Assembly (NCBI GenBank): GCA_963693285.1
Contig: OY848919.1
Coordinates: forward strand, 372,001-436,000
DNA length: 64,000 nt
Origin: Xestospongia muta
Taxonomy: Eukaryota; Porifera; Demospongiae; Haplosclerida; Petrosiidae
Reading direction: 5' to 3'
Positions within the stretch are counted from its first letter, which is position 1; every line of letters starts with the position of its first letter. Of the stretch, positions 42,248-55,310 are shown piece by piece. Below the pieces are notes generated by a model. That model searched no databases. It was not told where the DNA came from and worked only from the letters and a program-made list of their open reading frames with translations. The position numbers and the translations under genes were made by a program.

Positions 42248-43568
42248 ATGTTAGTGAGAACTAATTGCACAAGACAAGTACAGACCAGACAAACAGCTCA
42301 TAAATCATTACGAAGAACAATGATAAAGACCAGGTTAGAATGAGCATTGAAGTGAGCTATGATGAGTTCCATTATTGTAGGCCAAAGTCAAGTTCTTTTA
42401 AACTTTTGACAGAAAATCGAAAGGTGTCTTATTTGCCAAGCTATATGTGTGACTATACTGCAAAACCTGCTGTGTATACTGAAAGTATTAGAGCAGGGAC
42501 TGCTTCAGGTTGTCGTAGTAACAATCCACATCCCTCAATGGTACGGGTTTATCCATTCATCCCTTTATTAGCCCGTTCATCCATACATTCATCATTCTAG
42601 GCATTCATGGTATGGAAGTTACCCTCTATAAAACATCCCACTCTCACTCATACCACATCTAGCAGTATCCATGACAACCTCCCTCCCATACTAGTGGACA
42701 CTATACTAGACAAGGAAAGATTGTTATCAACATATGATGATCACTTTCGTGGTATTCAACACAAGCAAATACCACAATCGCTAGAATATTTAAAAAATAT
42801 CAAAGAAACTCTTCCACAAGCAAGCTATAGTCTACAATCCACTACTCGTCAAGCTTATCAGATACCTCACAGAACAAGTAACGTGAGAAACGTCACTACT
42901 AGATATGACTGTAACAGAGAAATGGTCAAAGTGGCCAGAGGAGCATGTAAGAAAGTAATATATTAATATTAATGTTTTTATGCATACAACAGTCAACCTC
43001 TATGTAGTAGACCAGAAACCCTAAAAATATATACTTCTTATGGGATCCTGACTAGCCACTTACTGTTAGGAAGTTGGTAACTGTCTTTAGTATAGAAGTG
43101 TCCTCAATAATAATCTGTCACATGATAGTAATGCCCCATGTAGAAATGATGCAATATGTCGAGTCCTTTCTTTCATTACAATTAAGTGTTAGTAAGGACA
43201 AGTTTCCTGAATAGAGAGGTGTGGCCCTTCATTTGCATTGTTCCTTATGAAAGGTTCCACTATAATAGTGTAATGGTTTATTATATTCATCATTTAGTGC
43301 CTACTATAATAGAGAAATCACCATACAGTAGTATTGGAGCCAGTAAAACACAATATACCAGTGACTACAATACTTCATGCAAATTACCCAAACTATCCTG
43401 TACAGGTATACTCTAACATGTTAATTTATTGTAACTATAGCAACATATTATGACACATTTTTATCATTAGATCAAGGGAAAGAGGAAAAAAGAAAATTAC
43501 AAAAAGTTGTTCGATTTAATCCTCAAAGTAGCTGGTTGTCAGAATGGCCTGGACCAACATCTCTTTAA
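42248..43568 (+). CDS. Unrecognised protein of about 245 residues
   Basis: Five exons with consistent phases: 42248-42333, 42381-42540, 42601-about 42947, about 43300-43405 and about 43472-43568. The product starts MLVRTNCTRQVQTRQTAHKS, contains LPSYMCDYTAKPAVYTESI, LVDTILDKERLLSTYDDHF, SYSLQSTTRQAYQIP and ASKTQYTSDYNTS, and ends NPQSSWLSEWPGPTSL. Repeated T-x-Y/S-x-Y steps with D or S, and no membrane segment or signal peptide, recall small axonemal microtubule-inner proteins, but I cannot name a family. It is divergent from ABC copy A, with 265 bp between the starts and a CACGTG at 42105 in the gap. It lies inside the ABC pair. Confidence 0.65.
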
Positions 43569-44528
43569 TTTACAAAAATTTTAATAATTTTAAGTGCAAT
43601 TTCTAAAAATAGAACAAATACGGATGACATCATTATTGGTTGTACTTCCCCACAGAGTAAGACAATCAACAAAGTTCAAACCAAAAGTCTTAAAAACAAA
43701 TTTAATTTATATGGTTTCATAGACCACTATTAAATGTAAATTACCTTATTTGGTGCATAGACAACTTATAAATATAGACAACAACGCATTACATCATAAT
43801 CTAAAAATAGATCAACTATAGATTACCATATATGGTATGATTTTCTTGCTGGTATGAATATGTGAGAAGATCAATAACAAGACAAAGGAAGTGAGGTCAG
43901 TATAATGCAACAAAGAGGATGTAATCATTATTGACCTTAGTAAAATAATTAATGATATCACACATTACTGATAATTACTGTAATTAATGGCACTATAATG
44001 TGTCATCATCTTATTAGAAATATAATTTTAAAATGTCTTTAATTGTCACTTGTACTATTTCTGTTCATAGCAAATGAACAGACATAATAAACTCCTGCAT
44101 AATTTTCATGCACAGAAAGATATAGTCATATGATCCTTTGTGCTTGTTTAAATACACTTTGTGAGACACGTATCTTCAGTCATGTGACATTTATATGATA
44201 ATGGACACTTAACATTGTTGTATAAATTTATACAACAATGGTAAGTGACCATCATCATATAAATGTCACATGACTGAAGATACGTGTCTCACAAAATTTA
44301 TTTGGTCAGTTCAATCCCATTTGAATAGTACATTTTGACACTCCAATTACTCATTTACTCTATGAAAAAATCATATCTCATATTGTTATTTTTATGGATA
44401 ATTTCTAGTGTGTGAAAATAGCATTAAAGATGTTTAAAATAGTATTAAAGAGGCTTTTTAGTACTTAATAAAATGTTAAAGTATTTCAAGTTAATAATCT
44501 TGAAATAAAACAATAGTATCCTATATAT
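43569..44528. repeat. Spacer with 138-bp palindromic MITE-like element (44158-44295)
   Basis: TTTGTGAGACACGTATCTTC begins a left arm whose complement ends at 44295. The arms are about 65 bp with a few mismatches, and the centre is TATAAATTTATA. This looks like a small foldback/MITE downstream of ABC copy B. The rest of the spacer (43569-44157, 44296-44528) is AT-rich without exons. Confidence 0.8.
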
Positions 44529-47500
44529 TCACATCTCCAAGGTAACTGATGTATCCACATCATCTCCACTAGGTGACAATGATCTGCTCTTTATATCATC
44601 ATCCTTCTCTTGTAATTGGTACTGATTGAGCCGATAATAAATCCCTTTCTGAGCCATTAGTTCTAAATGAGTACCTTTCTCTGCTACTTCACCTTTATTA
44701 ATGACAGCAATGCAGTTGGAATTGTAAATGGTTGAAAGTCGGTGAGCAATGACAATGGTGGTCCTCCCTTCTCTAGCTTTGTCTAAAGCTTCTTGAACTA
44801 TTTTCTCACTGTCTGTGTCAAGAGCTGAAGTAGCTTCATCTAGTAACAAGATCTTGGGGTCTCGTACTAAAGCTCGAGCTATAGCAACACGTTGTTTTTG
44901 ACCTCCACTTAGCTGTGTACCTTTAGATCCAACATTGGTAGCATAACCCTAACAATCAAGAATGAAACTAGTGAGTTTAACACACAAAGTACTCCTTACC
45001 TGAGGCAAAGTTTCAATAAAATTGTGAATATTAGCAGCTTTGGCTGCTTCAATAACCTCTTCATCAGACACTTCTCTAAAATTAGCACCATACCGTATAT
45101 TATCAGCAATAGAAGTATCAAATAACACAGGTTCTTGTGATACAATACCAATCTGACTTCGTAACCAACGAATATTGAGATCTTGAAGATCATATTCATG
45201 TAGGAATAAACTTCCACTCAAAGGATCATAGAATCGTTCAATAAGAGCTACCACAGTACTTTTACCACACCCACTAGGTCCAACAAGAGCCAATGTGTTA
45301 CCAGGTTTAACATCAATAGTGAGACTTTGTAAAACTGGTACATCAGGACGAGCAGGATAATTGAAAGCTACCTTTCTAAGCTCTACCTGAGCATTAAATT
45401 TATCCTAAAGAAAAAGATATCATGACCTGTCCTATTTCTATCTATATATTCTATCCACTTACTGGTTTAAGACCTTCTTCAGAGTATCCGTCAATAACAG
45501 GTTCTCTATCTAACAATGCAAATATTCTATTTGCAGATTGTTTGGCTTTAGCATAATTGGGAGCAAAAGATGAGGCTTGACCAGTTCCAAAAGCACCAAA
45601 TATAATTGCAATAAATACAGTAAATACATCACTAAAGCTCTCATAAGCAATGTGACCAGGTTGACGAGTCACTTGATATGCACCAAACCCAAAAGTAATA
45701 ACAAATGCTAGGAAGAGAACACCTTGAGAAAACCCATATGTAATACCATATGCTGATGTGTTACATTGAGCACGCCTATAATAAAAGTCAGTATACTTCA
45801 GGATACTTTGGTATATCATACCTGTATGGTTGATGAATCTCTTTAGAGTATGCATTGTAAAATTTCTCTTCTACTCCTAATGAAGCTACAGTACGCATGT
45901 TCTCCATAGAGTCTACAGCAATCTGTGTTTAATTAGAATAGAATAAAATTATTTATTTCTTTAAAGGGATAATTAAAGACATGGATTACCTTGCCAGCCT
46001 TTTCTAATGCTTTATTGGTTGATCCAGCATGACCAACTGCAGCTTTGAGTTGCAGGAAACCAGCAAGCATTATAAGAGGTACAAGAAGTAAGAGAACAAG
46101 GGTCAACATCCAGGAGTAAACCAGAGCTATGATAGCGGACAGTGCCATACCTAAGAAAGACTCAAAAAGTGTTCCCAAACGTGCACCAGTAGCCTGTGTA
46201 ACAGAATTAACAGTAAAAAAGAAAAATTAATTAAACATCAAATTTAATTTTAACATGTTCATTGCTATGGTTGTGGGTTAAGTTTTTGTAACCAACTCTT
46301 TCTAATGGAGTTTATTAATTAGTATTGTATTTCCTGATTTCTTTTATTATTAAAATCAATAGATTGTGTCTTGTGAGACTAATTATTAATTATTAACTAC
46401 TTACTCCTTGTACACGAGATGCATCTTGAGCTAATCTTGTTGCAAGAATACCAGATGAGTTTCTCTCTTCATCAAACCATGCTATCTCCTGTCGTAACAT
46501 AGATTTAAAAGACCATTCCCTGAGACGAGCTGTAAGGTTCTCACCAGCTATTGTTAAACACACATTCTGTATGAGAGGTTTAGTTAAGGACAGACAATAA
46601 CATCTGTCTAGATTACCTTAAGGAAGACGGCAATCCCTGATACAATAGCAAGTATGAGAAACAATGAAGCCCACAAATGAAGACCAGGAAGGACTTGATC
46701 TGCTGATCGAGTAAAAACATCAAGTATCTCTCCAAAGAAAATGGCAAATGCTGGAAAGATAGCTCCTAAGAAAAAAGATCCAAATAGTCCTAGACCTATT
46801 AACCACCATTCATTAGCATTAGCTTTTAATACTCTTAACAATGACACCTCTGGTATATCTTTGTCCCATTCTTCTTCCTATGAAGGAGAAAGTAACATCA
46901 CTAATACATCAACCAGTAGAACTGGACTAACTAATTTTTCTAATCTTTTCTCTGATATTTCCTCTGGTTCATCAGTGGTTTTTGATGTTTGATGTGAAGT
47001 TTGACGTTTGATTCTAACACTTGATTTTTTTACAAGTGATTCATCATGAGACTCTGAGGTTTTACGAGTTCGAGTACGTTGTTTGAAATCCCTTTCAATG
47101 GCAAAGGCCTCACCAGTGTCACCATATGACTGAAAATGGATACATAAAGTAAAATGGATACATACTAAGTTGAATGGACAGTACTTACTTGAGCATTGAC
47201 AAGATCATAGTAAAGTCCTTGGTTCTTCATCAACTCTTCATGAGTACCCATCTCAACAACACGACCATTTTCTATACTAGCTATCACATCAGCTGTTTGT
47301 ATAGTAGACAGTCGATGAGCAATAACAATGGTGGTCCTTCCCTCTCTAGCTTTGTCTAAAGCTTCTTGAACTATTTTCTCACTCTCTGTGTCAAGAGCTG
47401 AGGTAGCTTCATCAAGTAACAAGATCTTGGGGTCTCGTACTAAAGCTCGAGCTATAGCAATACGTTGTTTTTGACCTCCACTTAGCTGTGTTCCTTTGTC

Positions 47501-50199
47501 ACCAACTAAAGTATTGTAACCATCAGGTAATTCAGAGATAAAGTTATGAGCATTAGCAGCTATGGCAGCAGCTTCAATGTCTGCCATAGTGGCATCTTCT
47601 CTTCCATAACGTATATTTTCAGCAATAGTGGTATCAAATAGAACTGGTTCTTGAGACACAACTCCGATATTAGAACGAAGCCATTTCAGATTAAGATCTT
47701 TAATGTCATAACCTCCAATTGTAATCTATAATAAATTAATTAATAATTAATTAATTAATTAATTAATAATTAATTAATTAATTAATAATTAATTAATTAG
47801 GGTCAGAGGACTTACTTCACCACCAGAAATGTCATAAAATCGTTGAAGTAATTGAACAACAGTGCTCTTGCCACACCCACTGGGACCCACAAGAGCTACT
47901 GTCTGACCAACTTTGACCTCTAAATCCAATCCATGAAGAACTTGAACATCACTACGAGCAGGATATGTGAAACAGACATCTTGAAATTTTACATAAGGCT
48001 CAAAGTTATCAGGAATTTGGCCGTCATTTGAAGAAGAATCAATGGCTGGCTCCTAAATTAACAACATAACAAATTGTAATATTTTTTAAAACCATTACTC
48101 TGTCAATAATTTCGAAGACTTCACCAGCTGCTCCAGCTGCTGTGACAAGGCTCTCTGCATTAGGACCAGCTTGACCGAGGGAGAATGCACCAATAATTAC
48201 AGCAAAGAAAACAGCTAACACGTCACCAGCTAACAAGATCTCTTTACTGATTAAAAACCCACCAAACCTGTTTAATATACAAGTTAGATCAATATGATAG
48301 AAAAGTGACCAACCAGAAAGCAACTGAATATGTGAAGAAGTCAAAGAAATAAATAAATGCCAGACTAAGACCAATAGACACACCCTTTTTGGCACCAACT
48401 CGTCGAGCGTCACTTAATTTTACCTTGTATCTATAAAATGATGTCATTATTACATCATACAAGTTGATGCTAGCAACAGATATAGTAAGAGAAGTAGTAT
48501 ATCTAGTTATAGATAACAATGTAGTACATTCAAATTAAAATGTAACCACAAAACCAGTCAAACCAGTTTACTACATTCTCATACATAACTTGTTAATATT
48601 CAATCAAGACACTTAACCACACCCACCTGTCTACTTCTTTAAACTCTCCACCAAAGGAGATAACAGTTCTAACTGATGTGAGTACCTCCTCAGCTATAGC
48701 ACCAGCTGATGCATAAATTTTTTGTTCATGACTTGTAAATGTAGTAGCAATCTAGAAAGAGAGAGAAATCTAATTAAAAAGACATTCATTTTACCTTAGA
48801 GAAAATAAATGCTGATGCAGCAGTAAATGGAGTGATAGCTATCAACAACAAAGTCAGCTGCCATCCTCTTATAAATCCAATAATAAACCCTCCAAAAAAC
48901 GTAGCTATCCACTGAATTAAAATAGCCAGTTTGTCACCAATACCAATATGTATCTTGTCAATATCACTGCAAGACAAGGAAAAGGAAATACAAATTGAAG
49001 AACACTATCATTGCAGTAGTACTGACTATAAAAACATTAATTTTGATAAATCTCACATGACCTGTGTCACTCATGTGATGGTGATCTACTCTAATTTACA
49101 TAATAATAATAAGATTATATATCTACATTAATTTATTAGGTAATAATAAGATTATATATCTACATTAATTTATTAGGTAAAAATAACAGTGCAATTAATA
49201 TTGTGTTTATCATTCAATGAGATAATGTGTACCACCCCCCCACATTAGGTGACATTACCAACAATAATACTATAATACAATAACTACATTAACTTACTCA
49301 TTTAATCTACTAGATAATTCTCCACTTGGATTCAAGTCAAACCAACCAATTTCTTGTCTTAATACCGAAGAGTAATATAACAGTCTGATCTTATGTATTT
49401 GTCTCTCACAGGCCAGCTGAATAAAAGATATCTGTATATATGCCAGTATGAACACACCCACAGTGATAATTAAGAAGAGATAGATTGTCCATAATATCCC
49501 ATCAATTCCACCATCTCCATGTATAAAAGTGTAGTCACTAAGACAACGACTTTCTGAATTATGTTCTTGAAATGCAGTTTGTACACAACCACAAGCTTCT
49601 GTTGTAACAGGCATAGAGAAATCGTTTGTTACTATTTCTCGTAATACCAAAAAGGCAGTGGTGAGGCCATTGACACTATTGTTAGCATAACTGAACACGA
49701 TACAACTTAAACTTTGTATATCACTAGCATTGGTAGTGGTGTTGTAATATGTCTCAAGTATTAGGATATTAAGATCAGTCAATTGACTCTCTGTTTTCAC
49801 AACATTCGGTGTTATAATTCTGCTATTAACAGCATCCTGAATTGTTGAGATATTGGCTGTCTCATTGAATATAAAACCTTGATAAACATTGGTGTAGTTG
49901 CTTCTGATACCGGCAAATACGTCCCGGGAGACTTCATGATTAGCAAATAAGTTGGTTAAGTCTCCAAATACATACATTGATGCTGGTAGGGCACCGCCAT
50001 GGACTATAGCAGCTGTAAAACTGATTATTATCAGTATAACATCAAACCAAGTAGCATATCGAAACTAGAACAGAAAATAAATATTGAAAAGTTATTTTTA
50101 AAACTGACTAACTAGTTTGTAAACAGGAACTGGTTTAGCTTTATATCCATCTTCTTTTTCACTATCTTTTTGCCAAAATTTCCAGCTCTTCCTATTATA

Positions 50200-50231
<32 letters not shown>

Positions 50232-50515
50232 TATAACACTGATATTTCATTAACATTTACTTACTTCTTGTTTTCTTTGCTGGGACGTGCTATAGCATTT
50301 TCATACGACTCAGATACTCTGACTGTTTTCTTGGCGGGCTCATCTTCCAATCTCAAGACAGCTGGAGCACTAGTCTCAAAGTCTTGCAACTCAATATTTG
50401 TCTCGTCTTCTTTAACGTTGGAAGTGAAAGGCTGAACAATTAACTTTTTCGGGGAAGAGCGTCTTGGAGACTGTTCGCTTCCACCTCCTTCATCTTGTGG
50501 TTCCTCCAAAGACAT
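44529..50515 (-). CDS. ABCB1-type full ABC transporter, copy B
   Basis: Tandem paralogue of copy A with the same exon pattern. The N-terminus [17 protein letters not shown] is followed by the long glycosylatable first extracellular loop (NYT, NET, NIS, NTT, NAS and NNS sequons), NBD1 and NBD2 with [14 protein letters not shown] and DEATSALD, and the C-terminus SVTLEM. NBDs are nearly identical to copy A. TMD2 and the linker differ more: the Arg-rich [12 protein letters not shown] patch of A is shortened here. Some introns also share long identical blocks with A (49200-49300 versus 40672-40770). Two E-boxes (50619, 50737) lie upstream. The likely role is export of lipophilic compounds. Confidence 0.93.
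47732..47800. repeat. AATT repeat in ABC copy B intron
   Basis: Expanded TTAATTAA/AATAATTAATTA repeat in the intron homologous to 38970-39046 of copy A. Confidence 0.85.
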
Positions 50516-50825
50516 TGCTTACTAACAAATTTTGTTCTTAGTTTCTGCAAAACCTTTTAATTGTTGGAAAGATACGCCTCTCAAGATTTATAGTGACTGA
50601 GCACGATCAAATGATATGACACGTGAACAATCAACGGACTATTATCTGTGGAATGTTAATATCATAAATCATGTATAAAGTCTAGGCGTCTTTACTAAAC
50701 AATAGCTGTATATTAGAAGCTGATGAAGTCATTGGTCACGTGATTATCAGTAATGTTAAAGATGATGTATTAACACTTATTATTATAAGTGAAGTGGGTT
50801 ATTGTAATGATCATGTAGTGTTACA
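50516..50825. promoter_or_regulatory. Upstream region of ABC copy B
   Basis: No coding sequence. It contains CACGTG at 50619-50624 and at 50737-50742. Both E-boxes could serve copy B, whose start is at 50515. Confidence 0.35.
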
Positions 50826-51956
50826 TCAGCTAATAATCTTATAGACACTGTGAAGGTGTTCAACCGTCTCTTTACTGATTGTTATAGCATGTTCTATATT
50901 ATCTTCTAGTGCTGATGAAATTTGAGTAAACAATTGATCAATCTATAATAAAAATAAAAGTATATTATAATATCATGTGATGTTTTTATTTCATAGTCAT
51001 ATGATCTTAATGTGATGGCTACTACAGTACTACTACTGTACTACATAGTGACATAGTCATGTGGTCTATGATATGAACTCACAGCGGCTCTCTCTTGTCT
51101 GTTTAGTAGTTCAATGGAGAGATTAAAACGTGGTATTTCTGATAGAACTAATAATATCTCAATGATAACTCTAATATCATCTATAGAAAAATGCTAAGAA
51201 AAAATTATTTTATTATTTAGTAAATTTATTAGTATTTATTATATCTACAAATATTGTATGACAACAATAGCACATACTCATATAGTAGTCTTTATATAAT
51301 AGCAGTCTCTTTAAAATATTGTAATATATTATTATATACTTTAATAGCTCTGGTCATTTTAATTAATAACATACATTTTGCAAAACTTGTAGAATATTTC
51401 CTAAGATAGCCACACTAGAAAATAACATGTAAGTCATGTGATATGTCATGTGACATACCTTGTCTCTGTCTTAAGTATTTTTTGCATGTCTTGTGAGGCC
51501 AAGTTCACTAACAGTCTACAAAAATAAAGATAAAACAATAAAACAAGTAAAACTGGTCTAACTTGTATTGATCATGTGACCTTCTTTGCAATTGACGCCA
51601 GTGTCGTATAAATTCTTGACCACTAGTAGGTGGACCATTCCCACATAGATTAGCCACACCCTCTTTTGATTGGGAACCTCCTGAAGTGATTGGATTCCAA
51701 GGCTGGTGTCGAGATCCTCCGATAATATCTGCACGATCTAGAGGCTGCAAGTGAGAAGCTTTGACAATATCTCTGCACCAACAAATGGGTGGAGCTCTTG
51801 GAAATAAACTATATTAAAATACCTGAATTCCTCATATGAGCCCACTTTTTGATGAATAGCACGAAATTTTGCATCATTTTCTCTTACATAGCGTCTATCA
51901 GCTTCGAGAGCAATGGCTAACTCTTTCTCCAGACCTCGAAGATCAATTCCAGCCAT
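50826..51956 (-). CDS. CCDC103: CCDC103/DNAAF19 dynein-arm assembly factor
   Basis: Five or so exons encode about 230 residues. The start (51956) gives MAGIDLRGLEKELAIALEAD, then YVRENDAKFRAIHQKVGSYEEFR, a charged coiled coil that closely follows the CCDC103 N-terminus. Next come KASHLQPLDRADI with HQPWN, a FIRHWRQL segment, and a helical C-terminal half ending SVYKIIS. CCDC103 is required for outer dynein arm attachment in motile cilia, and human mutations cause primary ciliary dyskinesia. An in-frame ATG five codons further upstream (51971) is possible. The gene is divergent from LIAS with only 54 bp between the starts, so they share a promoter region. Confidence 0.88.
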
Positions 51957-52010
51957 TATTGTTGAATTCAATGGGCGTGGTCACATCATTCAAACCACAC
52001 CTATTACAAA

Positions 52011-53680
52011 ATGCAAAGAGTTGATCTGACGTACTGTTTCATTACAGGAGCTCTAAAGGTACGTCTTCGCTATTTATTATATCATATTAATTAACCTATC
52101 ACTCTAGGCTATTAGAAGGACTAGATGTCCTCCTGTAATACCTGGTACTCGTCTCAAGTCGACTCTCTCTCCTGATCAACGTCACCTCATTGCCAATGGA
52201 CCTGGTTTGGAGCACTTTGTAACTGGTAATGCACCTCCTACACCTGATTTCCTTAAAAGGAAGAAAGGCCAACGCCTTCGATTACCGGAATGGCTAAAAA
52301 CAGATATCCCAATGGGCAAAAATTATCATCGATTAAAACAAAATCTTCGTGATCTAAAACTACACACTGTACGTTAACAAATGACCACACCCTTTACCCC
52401 ACCCACTCATTACAGGTCTGTGAAGAAGCTAAATGTCCTAATATTGGTGAGTGTTGGGGTGGTGGTGAACATCAAACAGCCACTGCTACAATAATGGTCA
52501 GTTATTAATCATTTCTATTGATGATGTTACTATAGTAACAATATATTAGGTACTAGGTGATCAGTGTACTAGAGGTTGTCGGTTCTGTTCTGTAAAGACA
52601 TCACGAGCTCCACCTCCTCCTGATCCTAATGAACCTGTCAATACAGCTACTGCTATAGCAGCTTGGGGTCTGGATTATGTTGTATTGACATCTGTTGATA
52701 GAGATGGTGAGAGAGAGAGAGAGAGAAAGAGATTTATACACTTTAAAATCATTTAGATCTAAGTGATGGAGGAGCTGAACATTTTGCAGAGACAGTCAGA
52801 GAGATAAAGAAGAGGTACTAGACAATATACAACAAACACATTATTTATATGAACTCTATTTATTTAGAAATTCATCCATACTAGTAGAGTGTTTGACTCC
52901 AGACTTTAGAGGTGACTTAGATTGTGTAGCTAATGTTGCTTATTCTGGACTTGATGTGTATGCACATAACATAGAAACTGTTGAAGATCTACAATGGTAG
53001 ATACCCTTTGTGTCACTAATCCCTTACTGCTGTCCTCATAATAGGTTAGTGAGAGATCCACGAGCAAACTATAAACAAAGTCTCTCAGTACTTGAACACG
53101 CTAAACAGGTTAAACCAGATTTAGTTACTAAAAGTTCAATCATGTTGGGAGTTGGAGAGACAGATACTCAAGTCCTTCAAGCATTGGAAGGTATTGTTAT
53201 AAATCAAGGTATGAATCTAGTTAAGAACATCTTTTAGATTTAAAAAATGCTGGAGTTGAGTGTGTCACATTGGGTCAGTATATGCAGCCTACTAAATGGC
53301 ACCTCAAGGTAAGCAATATTATTACTAAATAATAAGGAAGCTATTCAAGAGTTTGGAATTTAATACATTATGTTCATAGAATTAAGGCTGTCCTAATGTA
53401 GAGGCTAAAAGCCATAGAAAATATAGATCCTCATTACATTTTTTAGAATGATTGTGCTATCAAAATTGAAATAATCCTTAATATTTATAATAAATGATCT
53501 ATCTATTTTTAGGTTAAGGAGTATGTAACACCTGAAAAATTTAAGTTTTGGGAGGACGTTGGTAACAAGTTGGGGTTCCTTTATACAGCTAGTGGTCCAT
53601 TAGTGAGGTCCTCTTATAAAGCTGGAGAGTTCTTTATAAAGTCTGTCTTAAAAGAGAGACAAGTTGAAAGCAATAATTGA
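52011..53680 (+). CDS. LIAS: Lipoyl synthase, mitochondrial (LIAS)
   Basis: About nine exons give roughly 370 residues. The N-terminus ([20 protein letters not shown]) is compatible with a mitochondrial presequence. The auxiliary cluster cysteines are in [12 protein letters not shown], and the radical SAM cysteines in [12 protein letters not shown]. Other family blocks are WWLKTDIP-like [53 protein letters not shown] and [15 protein letters not shown]. The enzyme inserts two sulfurs into protein-bound octanoyl groups of the 2-oxoacid dehydrogenases and glycine cleavage H protein. A GA-rich repeat (52708-52728) directly follows one donor. The gene looks complete and intact. Confidence 0.95.
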
Positions 53681-53776
53681 TAATAAAATAAATACAGCTG
53701 CTATTGTACATTAATATGTGATATAATAATATCATGATTATTCTTACAATCTATAAATTAATATGAGTTCCTATTA

Positions 53777-53832
<56 letters not shown>
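53681..53832. repeat. LIAS 3' spacer with AT dinucleotide array
   Basis: A TA dinucleotide run with one TACA break spans 53774-53832. No gene is seen in the short spacer before it. Confidence 0.9.
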
Positions 53833-53833
<1 letters not shown>

Positions 53834-53839
53834 CCTCAC

Positions 53840-54237
53840 TCTTCTCCCACGTCTCATCTTCTCCTCCTGGTCCATCTTTGTCACCCTCACCACCACCAGA
53901 ATCAAAGGTACATTGAGTAAATGAAGAGAAGGCGGGGTAACTTTTAAGTTAATGAGATTGTCACTACAAGACAACCACACTGTGTTATAATGAACACTGA
54001 GAGAGAGAGAGAGAGAGAGATCATAACTGTATTATTGTAGGGAGTTGAAGAGGTAATTGCTCGTGAACAAGAGGGTCTCAAATCACTAAGTGCTAGTAAG
54101 TAACTCAGATATTTACAGAAGTAGCTGTTGTTTATTTCCTTTTATTTTACTAGAATTAGTACATGAACTGTTATCTACTTCAGCTCCTCCTATGTTGAAA
54201 ACAAGTCATTAATATATCAATATTTTTATAATCTTTA
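53840..54237 (+). CDS. Possible exons of an unrecognised small gene
   Basis: Three stretches with coding look could join by GT-AG borders: one ending SPSPPPESK at a GTACAT donor near 53908, then GVEEVIAREQEGLKSLSA (acceptor ATTGTAG near 54042, donor GTAAGT near 54093), then KLVHELLSTSAPPMLKTSH with a stop near 54213. A further candidate (CLVDVILKEIE, about 54273-54303) does not keep phase. No start exon or acceptor is seen for the first piece. I do not recognise the protein, and it could be a remnant. Confidence 0.25.
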
Positions 54238-54303
54238 TTATTATTATATTATATATAACTCTTGTTCTAGTGTCTAGTTGATGTGATATTGAAGGAGATT
54301 GAG

Positions 54304-54955
54304 GTATTTCTCTTCTGTAGCTGACAAACATTACAATTGTCAGTATTATAATATACTATTTTATTAGGAGTATATTTGTACACAACACTAATACAATAAA
54401 GATAATATAAATAAGAGAACAAAACAACATAATTGTCAGATATTTAACTAGTAAAATTTAGTGTCTCAAGTATTTGTCATCTTTGGAGATCAGTGATCAT
54501 CAAATGTCTGATGTGTGTGGTACTAGGTAGATAGAGATTATATAATACAGTATATGGATGAATGGAATGGAATGGATCGATGAAATAGTCAATGGATTAA
54601 CAGACTGGTAGAGATTTTATCACTTTGATCAAATTTTATGAAAACAATAAAAAAGATCTAAAGAGCTTCTCCATAAATATTATAGATATTATGTTTATTT
54701 TATATGTATACATGTATACTTAACTTATTTATTTTATATGATATTGAAGTGTGTCTGTTTTATGTTCAAGAGAGAGACTATTTACTTGTTCTAGATCGTC
54801 AACTACTTGACATCACTTGAAAAGCTACATAATGTAGATATATGTCAAAGTGATATTAGAAGGACAAACTTACATTTAGTCAAGAGAAAACATGTTATAG
54901 ACTTTGATTGATGTTGTAACTAGGTCATGTTTGTAGACAATATAATGAAACTTAC
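54304..54955. other. No gene seen
   Basis: AT-rich DNA between weak exon candidates, with an AATGGAATGG stretch near 54565 and no supported coding sequence. Confidence 0.4.
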
Positions 54956-55310
54956 CTTCATTATGTTATATCTGAACAACTCTCTAGAGCTCAAGCTGAC
55001 TGGATCTCCTAGGTAAAAAATGACACAATTGTTGTTATGTTCCAGTAAGTATCAAGTTTACAGCTCATAGGATATCAAGTAGTATTTCTTAACTAACTGG
55101 AGAATGAAAATGTTCCACTGTTAATGATAGCTACCTGTAACTAATAGTTTTCATTATTACCTGACTAGAACAGACATCATATGAACTTTTGACATAATAT
55201 TCCTTTGTCTCCTCCTCTTCCTTCAGTCTGTAGTCTGTTTAATAATAAAAGACAAGACAACAACACTCTAATATACCGCCATGTTTACTCGCGGGTTTGC
55301 ATTTTTCCAT
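54956..55310 (-). CDS. Candidate small multi-exon gene, unknown
   Basis: Exon 55289-55310 (MEKCKPA) splices in phase 1 to 55161-55234 (NYRLKEEEETKEYYVKSSYD, then VCSSQ), and a third open exon at 54956-55008 encodes DPVSLSSRELFRYNIMK followed by a strong GTAAGT donor. The composition is coding-like. However, the strong donor after CSSQ (phase 0) does not match the phase of the third exon; only a weak donor five bases earlier does. I therefore cannot offer a full model or a family. Sequence upstream has a GC-rich CGCGGG/CCGCCATG patch like a promoter. Confidence 0.35.

Noticed and set aside
53945..53965. GTTAATGAGATT as another copy of the segment tail
   Set aside because: Only 12 matching bases, without flanking similarity; likely chance.
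53774..53980. Minus-strand open frame over the TA array
   Set aside because: Mostly YIYIYI low-complexity translation, with no supported splice partners.
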